A stretch of 5,747 nt of DNA from Planctomycetia bacterium (GTDB taxonomy: Bacteria; Planctomycetota; UBA11346), in contig SYDV01000147.1 of the NCBI GenBank assembly GCA_005801395.1, forward strand, positions 1-5,747, given 5' to 3'. Position numbers and translations under genes: made by a program. Of this stretch, positions 1-5,747 are shown piece by piece. The number at the start of each line of letters is the position of its first letter. Within the stretch, counting starts at the first letter, position 1. A model generated the notes under the pieces. It worked only from the letters and a program-made list of their open reading frames with translations, had not been told where the DNA came from and searched no databases.

Positions 1-1
1 A

Positions 2-1306
2 TCGGTTAGAGATCAGTATTTAGAACGGTTATCCGCCATTAAGTGGACGGAATTACAGCAGCCATACGAAGCGCCAATCATGGGTGCTGTCGGTTCTAGC
101 CGCGTAGTGACCGCCGCAGAAATTACTGCCGCAGCTGATGATTTAAACAAGCGTGGCGAAGCGGCGTATCGCGCAGGTCAGGTGGCGATTTTAATGGTGG
201 CTGGTGGTCAGGGTACGCGTTTAGGTTCCGATGCGCCAAAGGGTTGTTTCCAAATCGCTCCGCATTCTGGTAAAAGTATTTTTCAGCTGCACGCCGAACG
301 GGTATTAGCCGTGTCGCGACGTATCGGGAAAGCGGTGCCTTTTTTAATTATGACCAGTGCCGCGACCGATACCGAGACAAAAGATTTTATTCAGGCGCAC
401 GGATATTTCGGCCTCGAACCCGCTCAGGTCCATTTCTTTTCTCAAGGTGCCGTGCCGAGTTTAGACGAAGCCGGACGTGCCTTGTTGCAGGCGCCTGGGC
501 ATTTATTGGAAAATCCGGATGGTCATGGCGGTTGCTTTACCGCGCTGGTCAACAGCGGAAATTTACAGCGTTTAGTCGATGGCGGTATTCGTCATCTGAT
601 TTATATTCAAGTCGACAATATCCTAGGTGCAGTTGACGATGTTGCATTAATAGGATTGGCTGAACGCGACCGTACCGACGTTATTACCAAAGTCGTAGAA
701 AAAGCCCATCCAGATGAAAAGGTTGGTCATTTAGTCAGTGTCTCTATTTCCGGTAAAAACGCTGATCACATGGTTGAATATACCGAGGTTACGCCGGAAA
801 TGGCGCGTAGTCGAAATGCGAAAGGCGAATTAATCTATCGCTGGGGTAATACCGCCATGCATTGCTGGAGCGTGGCATTTTTGCAACGTCTCGTTAGTAG
901 CGGCTATCAATTACCATTGCATCGTAGTCGTAAACCGCTCACGGCATGGATTGATGGTCGGGCGCAATCAGTCATGGGATGGAAAAGTGAACGGTTCATT
1001 TTTGATTTATTACCCTTGGCCAGTACCAGCATTGGTTTGGAAGTTGACCGCGCTGTCGAATTTGCCCCGGTCAAAAATGCGGCGATGACGAATGGAAAAG
1101 CGAACAGCGACAGCCCCACCACTGCCGTGTTATTAGCCAGCGATCTCTATGCGAGTTGGCTACGCGCCGCCGGAGTCACCGTGACTCTGCCGCCAAACGC
1201 CCGTATCGAAATCAGCCCGCTTTACGCCGCGACCAAAACCGAATTTTTAGCCAAATGGGATGGCCGCTTAAAGCAAATCACCGGCGATTTTTACCTCGAA
1301 GGTTAA
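2..1306 (+). CDS. UDP-sugar (UDP-N-acetylglucosamine-type) pyrophosphorylase, UDPGP family, 5'-truncated
   Basis: Cytoplasmic nucleotidyltransferase joining UTP and a sugar 1-phosphate to give a UDP-sugar and pyrophosphate. The frame is open from base 2 through the first Met at 80-82, and the upstream residues (about 26, including YLERLSAIKWTEL) look like the family's N-terminal helix, so the gene begins left of the window. Counting from Met 80-82, the UTP-binding loop AGGQGTRLGSDAPKG is at 41-55, FFSQGAVPSLD at 119-129, ENPDGHGG at 144-151, QVDNIL at 177-182, the EKAHPDEKVGHLV block near 207-219, VEYTE at 232-236, GNTAMHCW at 256-263, and FAPVKNA near the C-terminus. GTRLG, rather than the GTSMG of UDP-glucose pyrophosphorylases, points to the UAP1-like subgroup. 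Sugar specificity (GlcNAc, GalNAc, glucose or uronic acid) cannot be read from sequence. It ends with TAA, 99 bp before tyrS on the same strand, so co-transcription is plausible. Confidence 0.9.
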   Translation, partial: SVRDQYLERLSAIKWTELQQPYEAPIMGAVGSSRVVTAAEITAAADDLNKRGEAAYRAGQVAILMVAGGQGTRLGSDAPKGCFQIAPHSGKSIFQLHAERVLAVSRRIGKAVPFLIMTSAATDTETKDFIQAHGYFGLEPAQVHFFSQGAVPSLDEAGRALLQAPGHLLENPDGHGGCFTALVNSGNLQRLVDGGIRHLIYIQVDNILGAVDDVALIGLAERDRTDVITKVVEKAHPDEKVGHLVSVSISGKNADHMVEYTEVTPEMARSRNAKGELIYRWGNTAMHCWSVAFLQRLVSSGYQLPLHRSRKPLTAWIDGRAQSVMGWKSERFIFDLLPLASTSIGLEVDRAVEFAPVKNAAMTNGKANSDSPTTAVLLASDLYASWLRAAGVTVTLPPNARIEISPLYAATKTEFLAKWDGRLKQITGDFYLEG

Positions 1307-1374
1307 GCATTCAGCGTTGCCTAAGGTGGATTAGCTCGGCATTCGTTGGTCCGTCATGGTTCCTGGGTTTGACC

Positions 1375-1401
1375 CGCGCAAGCAGTGCCTAGGCTCTCGC
1401 G
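1375..1401 (+). other. Possible 5'-leader hairpin just before tyrS
   Basis: CGCG at 1375-1378 can pair with CGCG at 1398-1401, with short inner pairings broken by bulges and the palindrome GCCTAGGC (1387-1394) in the upper part. The hairpin ends four bases before the tyrS ATG, where a Shine-Dalgarno sequence would normally sit, and none is visible. The stem is short and imperfect and could be chance. Confidence 0.25.
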
Positions 1402-1405
1402 CCTC

Positions 1406-2644
1406 ATGAGTGAAAATCTATACGACCTCCTTTTGTCCCGTGGTTTTGTCGCGCAGTCGACGGATGCTGAGATGCGTCAGCGCTTGGCGTCACCGGTGGC
1501 GACCTATATTGGTTTTGATCCAACGGCAGACAGTCTACACGTTGGATCGTTGGTGCCGATCATGGGGCTGAAATGGCTACAACAGTGTGGACATAAGCCG
1601 TTGGTATTAGTCGGCGGCGCCACGGCGTTAGTCGGAGATCCATCGGGTAAGACCGCGATGCGGCAAATGTTGACGCGGGAAGATATTAATCGCAATGCCA
1701 CTGCGATCGCCAAACAAATTGGACAAGTTGTTCGTTTTGATGAAAGTGCGACGGGCGCAAAATTAGTGAATAATGCGGATTGGTTAGTGAATAAATCCTG
1801 GATTGAATTGTTACGCGAAGTGGGACCACATTTTAGCGTTAATCGCATGCTGACCATGGATTCGGTTAAAGGGCGCATGGAAAGTGGCGGCATTAGTTTT
1901 TTAGAATTTAATTACATGGTCATGCAGGCCTATGATTTTGTGCATTTGTACCGCACGGAAAAATGTACGGTGCAAATGGGTGGGCAAGATCAGTGGGGCA
2001 ACATTATTATGGGCATGGAATTGGGTCGTCGTACGGCTGACGCGGACCTTGCTGGACTTACCTTTCCGTTAGTCACGAAAAGCGATGGCGGTAAATTTGG
2101 TAAATCGGAACAAGGTAATATTTGGCTCTCTGCCGAACGAACCCCAGTCTACGACTTCTTCCAATTTTGGCGCAATGCCGCTGATAGTGATGTGGCGAAA
2201 TTTCTTGGTTTTTTCACCGCTTTGCCGATGGACGAAGTGAAGAAACTCACTGCGCATTTCGACGAACGTATGAATCAGGCAAAAGAAGTCTTGGCCTACG
2301 AAGTCACCAAATTAATTCACGGACAAGCCGCCGCTGATCAGGCGTTAAGTGACACGAAAAAAGCCTTCGGTGCAGCGCACGACGTCACCGGTGATAGCAT
2401 TCCGCATGCGAATATTCAGGCGAGTGAACTGGAAGCCGGTATCGGTTTATTACCGTTGTTAGTGCGCGCTGCCCTGGCAACGAGCAACGGCGAAGCGAAA
2501 CGTTTAGTTGCCGGTGGTGGTGTTAGTGTGCATAACGATCGCATCGACGACCCAGGCCGCAAAGTCACCACCGCTGATATTAAAGATGGTTACGTGTTAT
2601 TGCGCGCAGGAAAGAAAAAGCATTTTCGTTTCGACGTACAGTAA
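1406..2644 (+). CDS. tyrS: Tyrosyl-tRNA synthetase
   Basis: Class I aminoacyl-tRNA synthetase charging tRNA-Tyr with tyrosine in the cytoplasm. From the ATG at 1406 it is 412 residues, normal for bacterial TyrRS. The Rossmann fold opens with YIGFDPTADSLHVGSL (34-49); HVGS at 45-48 stands for the HIGH signature. LVGDPSGK (75-82), NYMVMQAYDF (169-178), QMGGQDQWGNI (190-200) and the KMSKS equivalent KFGKS (230-234) follow. An S4 RNA-binding domain occupies about 345-412 (GEAKRLVAGGGVSVH and after). The overall style resembles the TyrRS type I associate with alphaproteobacteria. A GTG at 1385 would add seven residues, but the family start fits MSENLYDLLLSRGF, so the ATG was chosen. Neither start has a Shine-Dalgarno sequence. 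It lies between two sugar-metabolism genes, and the dehydrogenase follows after 24 bp. Confidence 0.97.
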   Translation: MSENLYDLLLSRGFVAQSTDAEMRQRLASPVATYIGFDPTADSLHVGSLVPIMGLKWLQQCGHKPLVLVGGATALVGDPSGKTAMRQMLTREDINRNATAIAKQIGQVVRFDESATGAKLVNNADWLVNKSWIELLREVGPHFSVNRMLTMDSVKGRMESGGISFLEFNYMVMQAYDFVHLYRTEKCTVQMGGQDQWGNIIMGMELGRRTADADLAGLTFPLVTKSDGGKFGKSEQGNIWLSAERTPVYDFFQFWRNAADSDVAKFLGFFTALPMDEVKKLTAHFDERMNQAKEVLAYEVTKLIHGQAAADQALSDTKKAFGAAHDVTGDSIPHANIQASELEAGIGLLPLLVRAALATSNGEAKRLVAGGGVSVHNDRIDDPGRKVTTADIKDGYVLLRAGKKKHFRFDVQ

Positions 2645-2658
2645 AAATTATTAACCGC

Positions 2659-2664
2659 AGAGGG
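2659..2664 (+). promoter_or_regulatory. Ribosome binding site of the KduD-like gene
   Basis: AGAGGG lies four bases before the ATG at 2669, inside the 24 bp gap after tyrS. It fixes the start and supports translation from a shared transcript. Confidence 0.75.
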
Positions 2665-2668
2665 TATT

Positions 2669-3433
2669 ATGACGGTGCGCAATCTCTGTGATCTATCAGG
2701 TCGCGTAGCTTTAGTGACTGGCGCCCGTAGTGGAATTGGACAGGCCATTTCGATGATGATGGCGGAAGCCGGTGCGGATGTGGTGGGGGTCGGACGCCAA
2801 GCGATGGCGGAAACCGCCGCGATGGTGACGGCAACTGGTCGCCGTTTTCATGCCATACAAAGCGATATTGGTAGTTTAGATTCGGCAGAGCCACTGGTAG
2901 CCGAAACGCTGTCGACGTTTGGTCGTTTTGATATTTTAGTTAATGCAGCGGGAATCACGCATCGACAGCCGGCTATGGATTGTCCGATTGAAAAATTTGA
3001 TGCGGTCATGGATACCAATATCCGCGCAGCGTTTGTTTTATCTCAGGCTGCCGCCCGACACTTTCGTACGCAATCGAGCGCTGGGCGGATTATTCTTATC
3101 GCTTCCATGTTAACCTTCCAAGGTGGAATTAACGTGTTGCCGTACGCGGTTAGTAAGAGTGGCATCGCTGGTCTTGTGCGAGCGTTAGCTAATGAATGGG
3201 CCGGTTTGGGCATTAATGTTAATGCGATTGCGCCTGGATATATCGCGACCGATATGACCAAACCGATCCAAGATGATCCCGTGCGTAACCCACAAATACT
3301 TGCCCGCATTCCCGCGAATCGCTGGGGGAAACCCAATGATATCGCTAGCCTAGCAGTCTTCCTTGCTAGCGATGCCGCCGCCTATTGTCACGGGAGTATT
3401 TACCCGGTCGATGGCGGCTGGCTTTCGCGCTAA
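2669..3433 (+). CDS. kduD: KduD-like 2-dehydro-3-deoxy-D-gluconate 5-dehydrogenase (SDR family)
   Basis: Classical short-chain dehydrogenase/reductase of 254 residues, nearly identical in length to E. coli KduD (253). KduD reduces 2,5-diketo-3-deoxygluconate to 2-keto-3-deoxygluconate, a step in breakdown of unsaturated uronates from pectin and related polysaccharides. The cofactor loop TGARSGIG is at 17-24. The NNAG motif appears as NAAG (92-95), and the catalytic tetrad is N117, S146, Y159 and K163. KduD-like blocks are IASMLTFQGGI (144-154), YAVSKSG (159-165), ANEWAGLGINVNAIAPGY (174-191), RIPANRWGKPND (213-224) and the terminal VDGGWLSR. R43 after the second strand might favour NADP(H), though KduD usually uses NAD. 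Gluconate 5-dehydrogenase is the main alternative. No kduI-like isomerase lies in the window. The gene follows tyrS closely and ends 3 bp from the convergent gene. Confidence 0.88.
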   Translation: MTVRNLCDLSGRVALVTGARSGIGQAISMMMAEAGADVVGVGRQAMAETAAMVTATGRRFHAIQSDIGSLDSAEPLVAETLSTFGRFDILVNAAGITHRQPAMDCPIEKFDAVMDTNIRAAFVLSQAAARHFRTQSSAGRIILIASMLTFQGGINVLPYAVSKSGIAGLVRALANEWAGLGINVNAIAPGYIATDMTKPIQDDPVRNPQILARIPANRWGKPNDIASLAVFLASDAAAYCHGSIYPVDGGWLSR

Positions 3434-3441
3434 TAATTATT
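3432..3441. repeat. AT palindrome between two converging stop codons
   Basis: AATAATTATT is a perfect palindrome covering the last two bases of the + strand TAA (followed directly by a second TAA), the 3 bp gap and the - strand TAA. A T-run follows on the + strand. There is no GC-rich stem, so it is not a canonical intrinsic terminator, and how the converging transcripts end is not evident. Confidence 0.5.
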
Positions 3442-4696
3442 TTTTAAGGCTTTGGGCAATAACAGCCATTGATTCCTTTTGGTGTTTATGAAGAACGGCT
3501 TGCGCAGCAGTAACGCGGGCTAACGCCGCTTGGCGATTAGTCACCATATCAAGCGCAGCAGCAGTGATGCGTTTACCATCGACTTCTTCGTCTAAATCAA
3601 AAAGCCAGTCGTTTAGGCCAATGTCATTCCACATGATTCCTTTGCTCGTTTGCTCTTTAAAGCGGACGTGAATCGCAGGAATGCCATTACCAATTCACAT
3701 AATCGGTGAATGCATGTCGACATTAACCATGCCAAGTGATCGAGCATAAGTGCTCAGCGCTTCGTCGGTGCGCCAAAAAGTATCGCGGAAGACGACTCGT
3801 GCTTTGACATCATCGGGTAACGGTTCGAATAAATATTGTTTATTAATTGCCATTTGGCTTTGATCTTCTGGGCAAAGCAGGACGCGAACTTTAGCAATAC
3901 GAACTAAGGCAATAATGGATTCGCGCATTTTAGCGTGATCAGATTCGGCGTGTGCGAGGCTAAAATCATAGCGAGTGCGATCCGTGTCGCTCATCGGTTT
4001 ATTGCGAATAAGGAAATAAGGTGTGTAGCGAAAACGCGAATTTACGCAGACAAATTGACCATCACTAAGTCCTTTGCTGGCGAGATAAGACTCAGCTCGA
4101 GCATCATCTCGTAAATCACAAGCAAATGCAGCATCAGGGCCGAAAGCGACGAGTGGACATTTCGTCACGTGTTTTTGCGTCAGTGTGGTCGATACGCTAT
4201 CGCGTAAATAAACGAAACTGGCTTGGTTGAGAAAAGTAGCTAAGTCTTCATTGATGGTTCCAAGTGTAATTCCATAAACGCCAAATGGCTTATTGGTTGC
4301 TTGGACAAACGAACGGATTTGCTTTTCCGCCACTAAATGTGGTCCCGAGCTATGAAGTAAAAGATCACAGTTGCTCATCGCCTGGGTTAATTCAGGTGTG
4401 CTGGCTTTACCATGTTCGTCGATAATCCCCTTAGCAATGTGTAGTTTGGGAAATCTTTTGACTAACATGTCCTCAATGCCATCACCAATATCATTTGGCC
4501 ATAACGTAACGCTAACTTCTGGTAGGTGCGTTTCTAATAAATGTAAAATGCCTGGGGTGTGAGCAATGTCACCAATATTGACGGTTTGCCAACCAGACTT
4601 GAGCACGATGTAACGTAGTTTGGTCGATTCCACTGCTGGGAGTGTGAATAAAATCGATGACATAAAAACGGCGATCAGTAAGAAACGACTAGGCAT
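3437..4696 (-). CDS. Exported polysaccharide pyruvyl transferase-family protein, interrupted by one in-frame TGA
   Basis: The start at 4696 is set by AGGAG seven bases upstream and begins a signal peptide: MPSR, a hydrophobic core (about 5-20), possible cleavage after AVES (24). The reading frame is 333 codons, then TGA (codon 334, 3697-3695), then 85 more codons in the same frame to TAA: 419 in all. Motifs resembling the PF04230 family are SGWQTVNIGDIAHTPG (34-49), DLLLHSSGPHL (111-121), YGITLG (141-146), YLRDSVS (163-169), GPDAAF (186-191), CPEDQSQ (275-281) and VDMHSPIM (326-333). After the TGA come IGNGIPAIHVRF, EQTSKGIMWNDIGL and DWLFDLDEE, then a charged helical tail, as expected for the same protein. 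Family members add pyruvate ketals to polysaccharides, but an exported member may do something else. It is either a fresh pseudogene, a sequencing error, or a UGA-recoded gene. Simple gene callers would stop it at 3695. Confidence 0.82.
3695..3697 (-). other. In-frame TGA codon inside the pyruvyl transferase-family gene
   Basis: The complement of TCA at 3695-3697 is TGA, lying between VDMHSPIM and IGNGIPAI. The 3437 stop and this TGA differ by 258 bases (86 codons), so the frame is unchanged across it. Codons one substitution away encode Cys, Trp, Gly, Ser, Leu or Arg. The next base is A, and the preceding codon is ATG. Confidence 0.9.
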
Positions 4697-4703
4697 GGTT
4701 AAT

Positions 4704-4708
4704 CTCCT
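4704..4708 (-). promoter_or_regulatory. Ribosome binding site of the pyruvyl transferase-family gene
   Basis: On the - strand this reads AGGAG, seven bases before the ATG at 4696. It decides the start: the frame stays open upstream to 4858, but those extra 54 residues would precede the signal peptide and run into the divergent regulator. CTCC just upstream can pair with the GGAG across a CTA loop. Confidence 0.8.
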
Positions 4709-4765
4709 AGGGAGGACGGTAAGAAAGCGGAAGTCGCGGGTGTATGCCCTGCTAGTCCGAGTTGT

Positions 4766-4802
4766 CGCTACGTTTGTCTGGGATTCCGCTATTGGATCGC
4801 TA
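4766..4802. promoter_or_regulatory. Divergent promoter region with three CGCTA repeats (candidate AraC-type operator)
   Basis: CGCTA occurs at 4766-4770, 4787-4791 and 4798-4802, all in the same orientation. The starts are 21 and 11 bp apart, close to two and one helical turns. They lie between the divergent pyruvyl transferase-family gene and the AraC-type regulator, the last copy five bases before the GTG at 4808. AraC-family proteins commonly bind direct half-sites about 21 bp apart. The core is only five bases and chance is possible. I found no convincing -35/-10 pair on either strand. Confidence 0.35.
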
Positions 4803-4813
4803 GTTTCGTGCGT

Positions 4814-5677
4814 ATGGATGTCACCCTGCCATCGCAAGCCATCCTTGCTTTTGAGCAAGCGACTGGATTAACCCTGTGTTTTCATGATTTTCGTCGCAGT
4901 TTGTGGCCTTACACGGACGCTTCGCGGAACGAGCACGTTAATCCGGTTTGTCGCTTAGTGAAAACTAAACGTGAGCTCGATTGTCGGGCCTTTTGTGCGC
5001 GGCACCTCCATCGTGAAGCCGACAAGTGGGTTGGTGGTGCCGTTAAGCGTTGTCATGCTGGTGTCATTGAGCTTTATTTGCCTGTCTTTGTAGCGAATAA
5101 ATTAGAATGGATCTTATATGCTGGGGTGCGGCGTCCGGCAGAGAATTTAGTGCCAGCCATACTTGATGAAAATCCCCAGGGACAAAGTGGTCCGTGGATA
5201 CCAACCATCAAACGTCTGCCCGCCATCGATAACCAAACGGCTATTTGGCAATTAGAATTACTGAGACAATTAGCCGCGCGTTTAGTCGCTTGGCGTGTGA
5301 CGATGCAGGAGCGATTACCAGAAGTGACGCATAAAGGAACCATACCGATTGAGAATGCGCGTCGTAGTGCCATTAATTTTTTTCTGTCAAAACAACATCG
5401 CAATTCCCAGATTCGTTTGGCTGATCTTGCCAGTCACGTGCAATTGAGCGAAGATCGTGCGAGTCACTTAGTTGGAGAATTATTCGGAACGACCTTTTCA
5501 ACGTTGCTATTGCGTATCCGTCTAGAAACCGCGCAAGGTTTACTTCGTCTGAGTGATTTGCCGCTGCGTGAAGTTGCCAAACAAAGTGGTTTTGGCAGTC
5601 GTGCACAATTCTATTTTCTTTTTCAGCGTGAAGTGCATATGACACCGTTACAGTGGCGACAATCGACTTCAGCATAG
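4814..5677 (+). CDS. AraC-family transcriptional regulator with N-terminal PocR-like sensor domain
   Basis: Predicted cytoplasmic DNA-binding regulator of 287 residues from ATG 4814 (289 from GTG 4808); neither start has a clear Shine-Dalgarno sequence. Numbering from GTG 4808, the N-terminal half resembles the PocR ligand-binding domain: AFEQATGLTLCFHDF (14-28), NPVCRLV (45-51), ELDCRAFC (56-63), KRCHAGVIELYLPVF (80-94) and a WILYAGVRRP segment (101-110) matching the usual GQ-containing strand. C48, C59, C63 and C82 are clustered in it. A helical linker leads to a two-part AraC DNA-binding domain: first helix-turn-helix LADLASHVQLSEDRASHLV (204-222), second from LPLREVAKQSGFGSRAQFY (251-269) to MTPLQWR (278-284). 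PocR domains are thought to bind small organic molecules such as 1,2-propanediol; the ligand here is unknown. Its divergent position suggests control of the exported protein gene, the gene starting at 5722, or itself. It ends with TAG. Confidence 0.9.
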   Translation: MDVTLPSQAILAFEQATGLTLCFHDFRRSLWPYTDASRNEHVNPVCRLVKTKRELDCRAFCARHLHREADKWVGGAVKRCHAGVIELYLPVFVANKLEWILYAGVRRPAENLVPAILDENPQGQSGPWIPTIKRLPAIDNQTAIWQLELLRQLAARLVAWRVTMQERLPEVTHKGTIPIENARRSAINFFLSKQHRNSQIRLADLASHVQLSEDRASHLVGELFGTTFSTLLLRIRLETAQGLLRLSDLPLREVAKQSGFGSRAQFYFLFQREVHMTPLQWRQSTSA

Positions 5678-5707
5678 ACAGAACTTAAAGTGAACAGAAA
5701 AATCCAC

Positions 5708-5713
5708 AGGGAG
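5708..5713 (+). promoter_or_regulatory. Ribosome binding site of the downstream partial gene
   Basis: AGGGAG lies eight bases before the ATG at 5722, in the 44 bp gap after the regulator's stop codon. Confidence 0.65.
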
Positions 5714-5721
5714 CCTAACTT

Positions 5722-5747
5722 ATGATTCGTTCAATATCGTTGTTGCA
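5722..5747 (+). CDS. Start of an unidentified gene, truncated by the window edge
   Basis: ATG preceded by a good Shine-Dalgarno sequence. Only eight codons are visible (MIRSISLL), a charged then hydrophobic start that would suit a signal peptide or membrane anchor, but this is too short to identify. The 44 bp gap after the regulator on the same strand allows co-transcription, and the gene is a plausible target of the regulator. Confidence 0.6.

Noticed and set aside
80..82. ATG at 80 as the start of the UDPGP-family gene
   Set aside because: The frame is open to the window edge and the upstream residues look like the family's N-terminus; no ribosome binding site precedes it.
1365..1375. GGGT-TTG-ACCC inverted repeat as a terminator after the UDPGP-family gene
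   Set aside because: The stem is only four base pairs and no T-run follows.
1385..1405. GTG at 1385 as the tyrS start
   Set aside because: It adds seven residues with no family resemblance; ATG at 1406 gives the expected N-terminus.
1504..1893. 129-residue - strand ORF inside tyrS, and similar antisense ORFs inside the dehydrogenase and regulator genes
   Set aside because: They lie fully within well-supported genes, have low-complexity or motif-free translations and no ribosome binding sites.
3437..3634. Separate 65-residue - strand ORF beginning MWNDIGLNDW
   Set aside because: It is in the same frame as the gene upstream and continues its family motifs; the Met lies inside the conserved block (KGIMWNDIGL). 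It is the C-terminal part of the TGA-interrupted gene.
632..4711. CCTAGG hexamer near 632, at 1388 and at 4706
   Set aside because: Three copies of a six-base palindrome in unrelated contexts, one within a coding region; probably chance.
4741..4800. -35/-10 promoter pairs for the divergent genes
   Set aside because: The best pair for the - strand gene (GCGACA, 16 bp, CATACA) matches consensus too poorly to claim, and no better one was found for the regulator.
4697..4858. 54-residue N-terminal extension of the - strand gene
   Set aside because: The ATG at 4696 has AGGAG at good spacing and starts a signal peptide; the extension overlaps the divergent regulator and has no motif.

Overview
This window carries five recognisable genes and the first codons of a sixth, from a bacterium of moderate GC content. 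The combination suggests the Planctomycetes-Verrucomicrobia-Lentisphaerae superphylum: a eukaryotic-type UDP-sugar pyrophosphorylase, a KduD-type uronate-pathway dehydrogenase, an exported polysaccharide pyruvyl transferase-family protein, and a PocR-domain AraC regulator. This placement is an inference from family memory, and there is no rRNA or other decisive marker. The code is standard: four long genes have no internal stop.

Region 1 (2-3433, + strand) reads as one cluster. It holds the 3' part of a UDPGP-family nucleotidyltransferase whose true start lies left of the window, then tyrosyl-tRNA synthetase (tyrS), then a KduD-like short-chain dehydrogenase 24 bp after tyrS. The first and third genes concern sugar and uronic-acid metabolism; tyrS is housekeeping.

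Region 2 (3437-4696, - strand) converges on the dehydrogenase with only 3 bp between the stops. It encodes a signal-peptide-bearing polysaccharide pyruvyl transferase-family protein. The frame is broken once, by an in-frame TGA at 3697-3695, between two stretches that clearly belong to the same protein. The remaining 85 codons stay in frame and keep family-like motifs. This is the most notable observation in the window. It is either a very recent nonsense mutation, a sequencing error, or a recoded UGA (selenocysteine). I found no hairpin that satisfies the usual bacterial SECIS rules, so recoding remains unproven.

Region 3 (4697-5747) starts with a 111-117 bp divergent promoter region containing three CGCTA repeats at 21 and 11 bp spacing. 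It is followed by a PocR-AraC regulator on the + strand, then a well-formed ribosome binding site and the first eight codons of a further gene. The regulator probably controls one or both of its neighbours in response to a small ligand. No stretch longer than 300 bases lacks a gene, and I saw no tRNA, rRNA, CRISPR array, insertion sequence or GC-rich intrinsic terminator.
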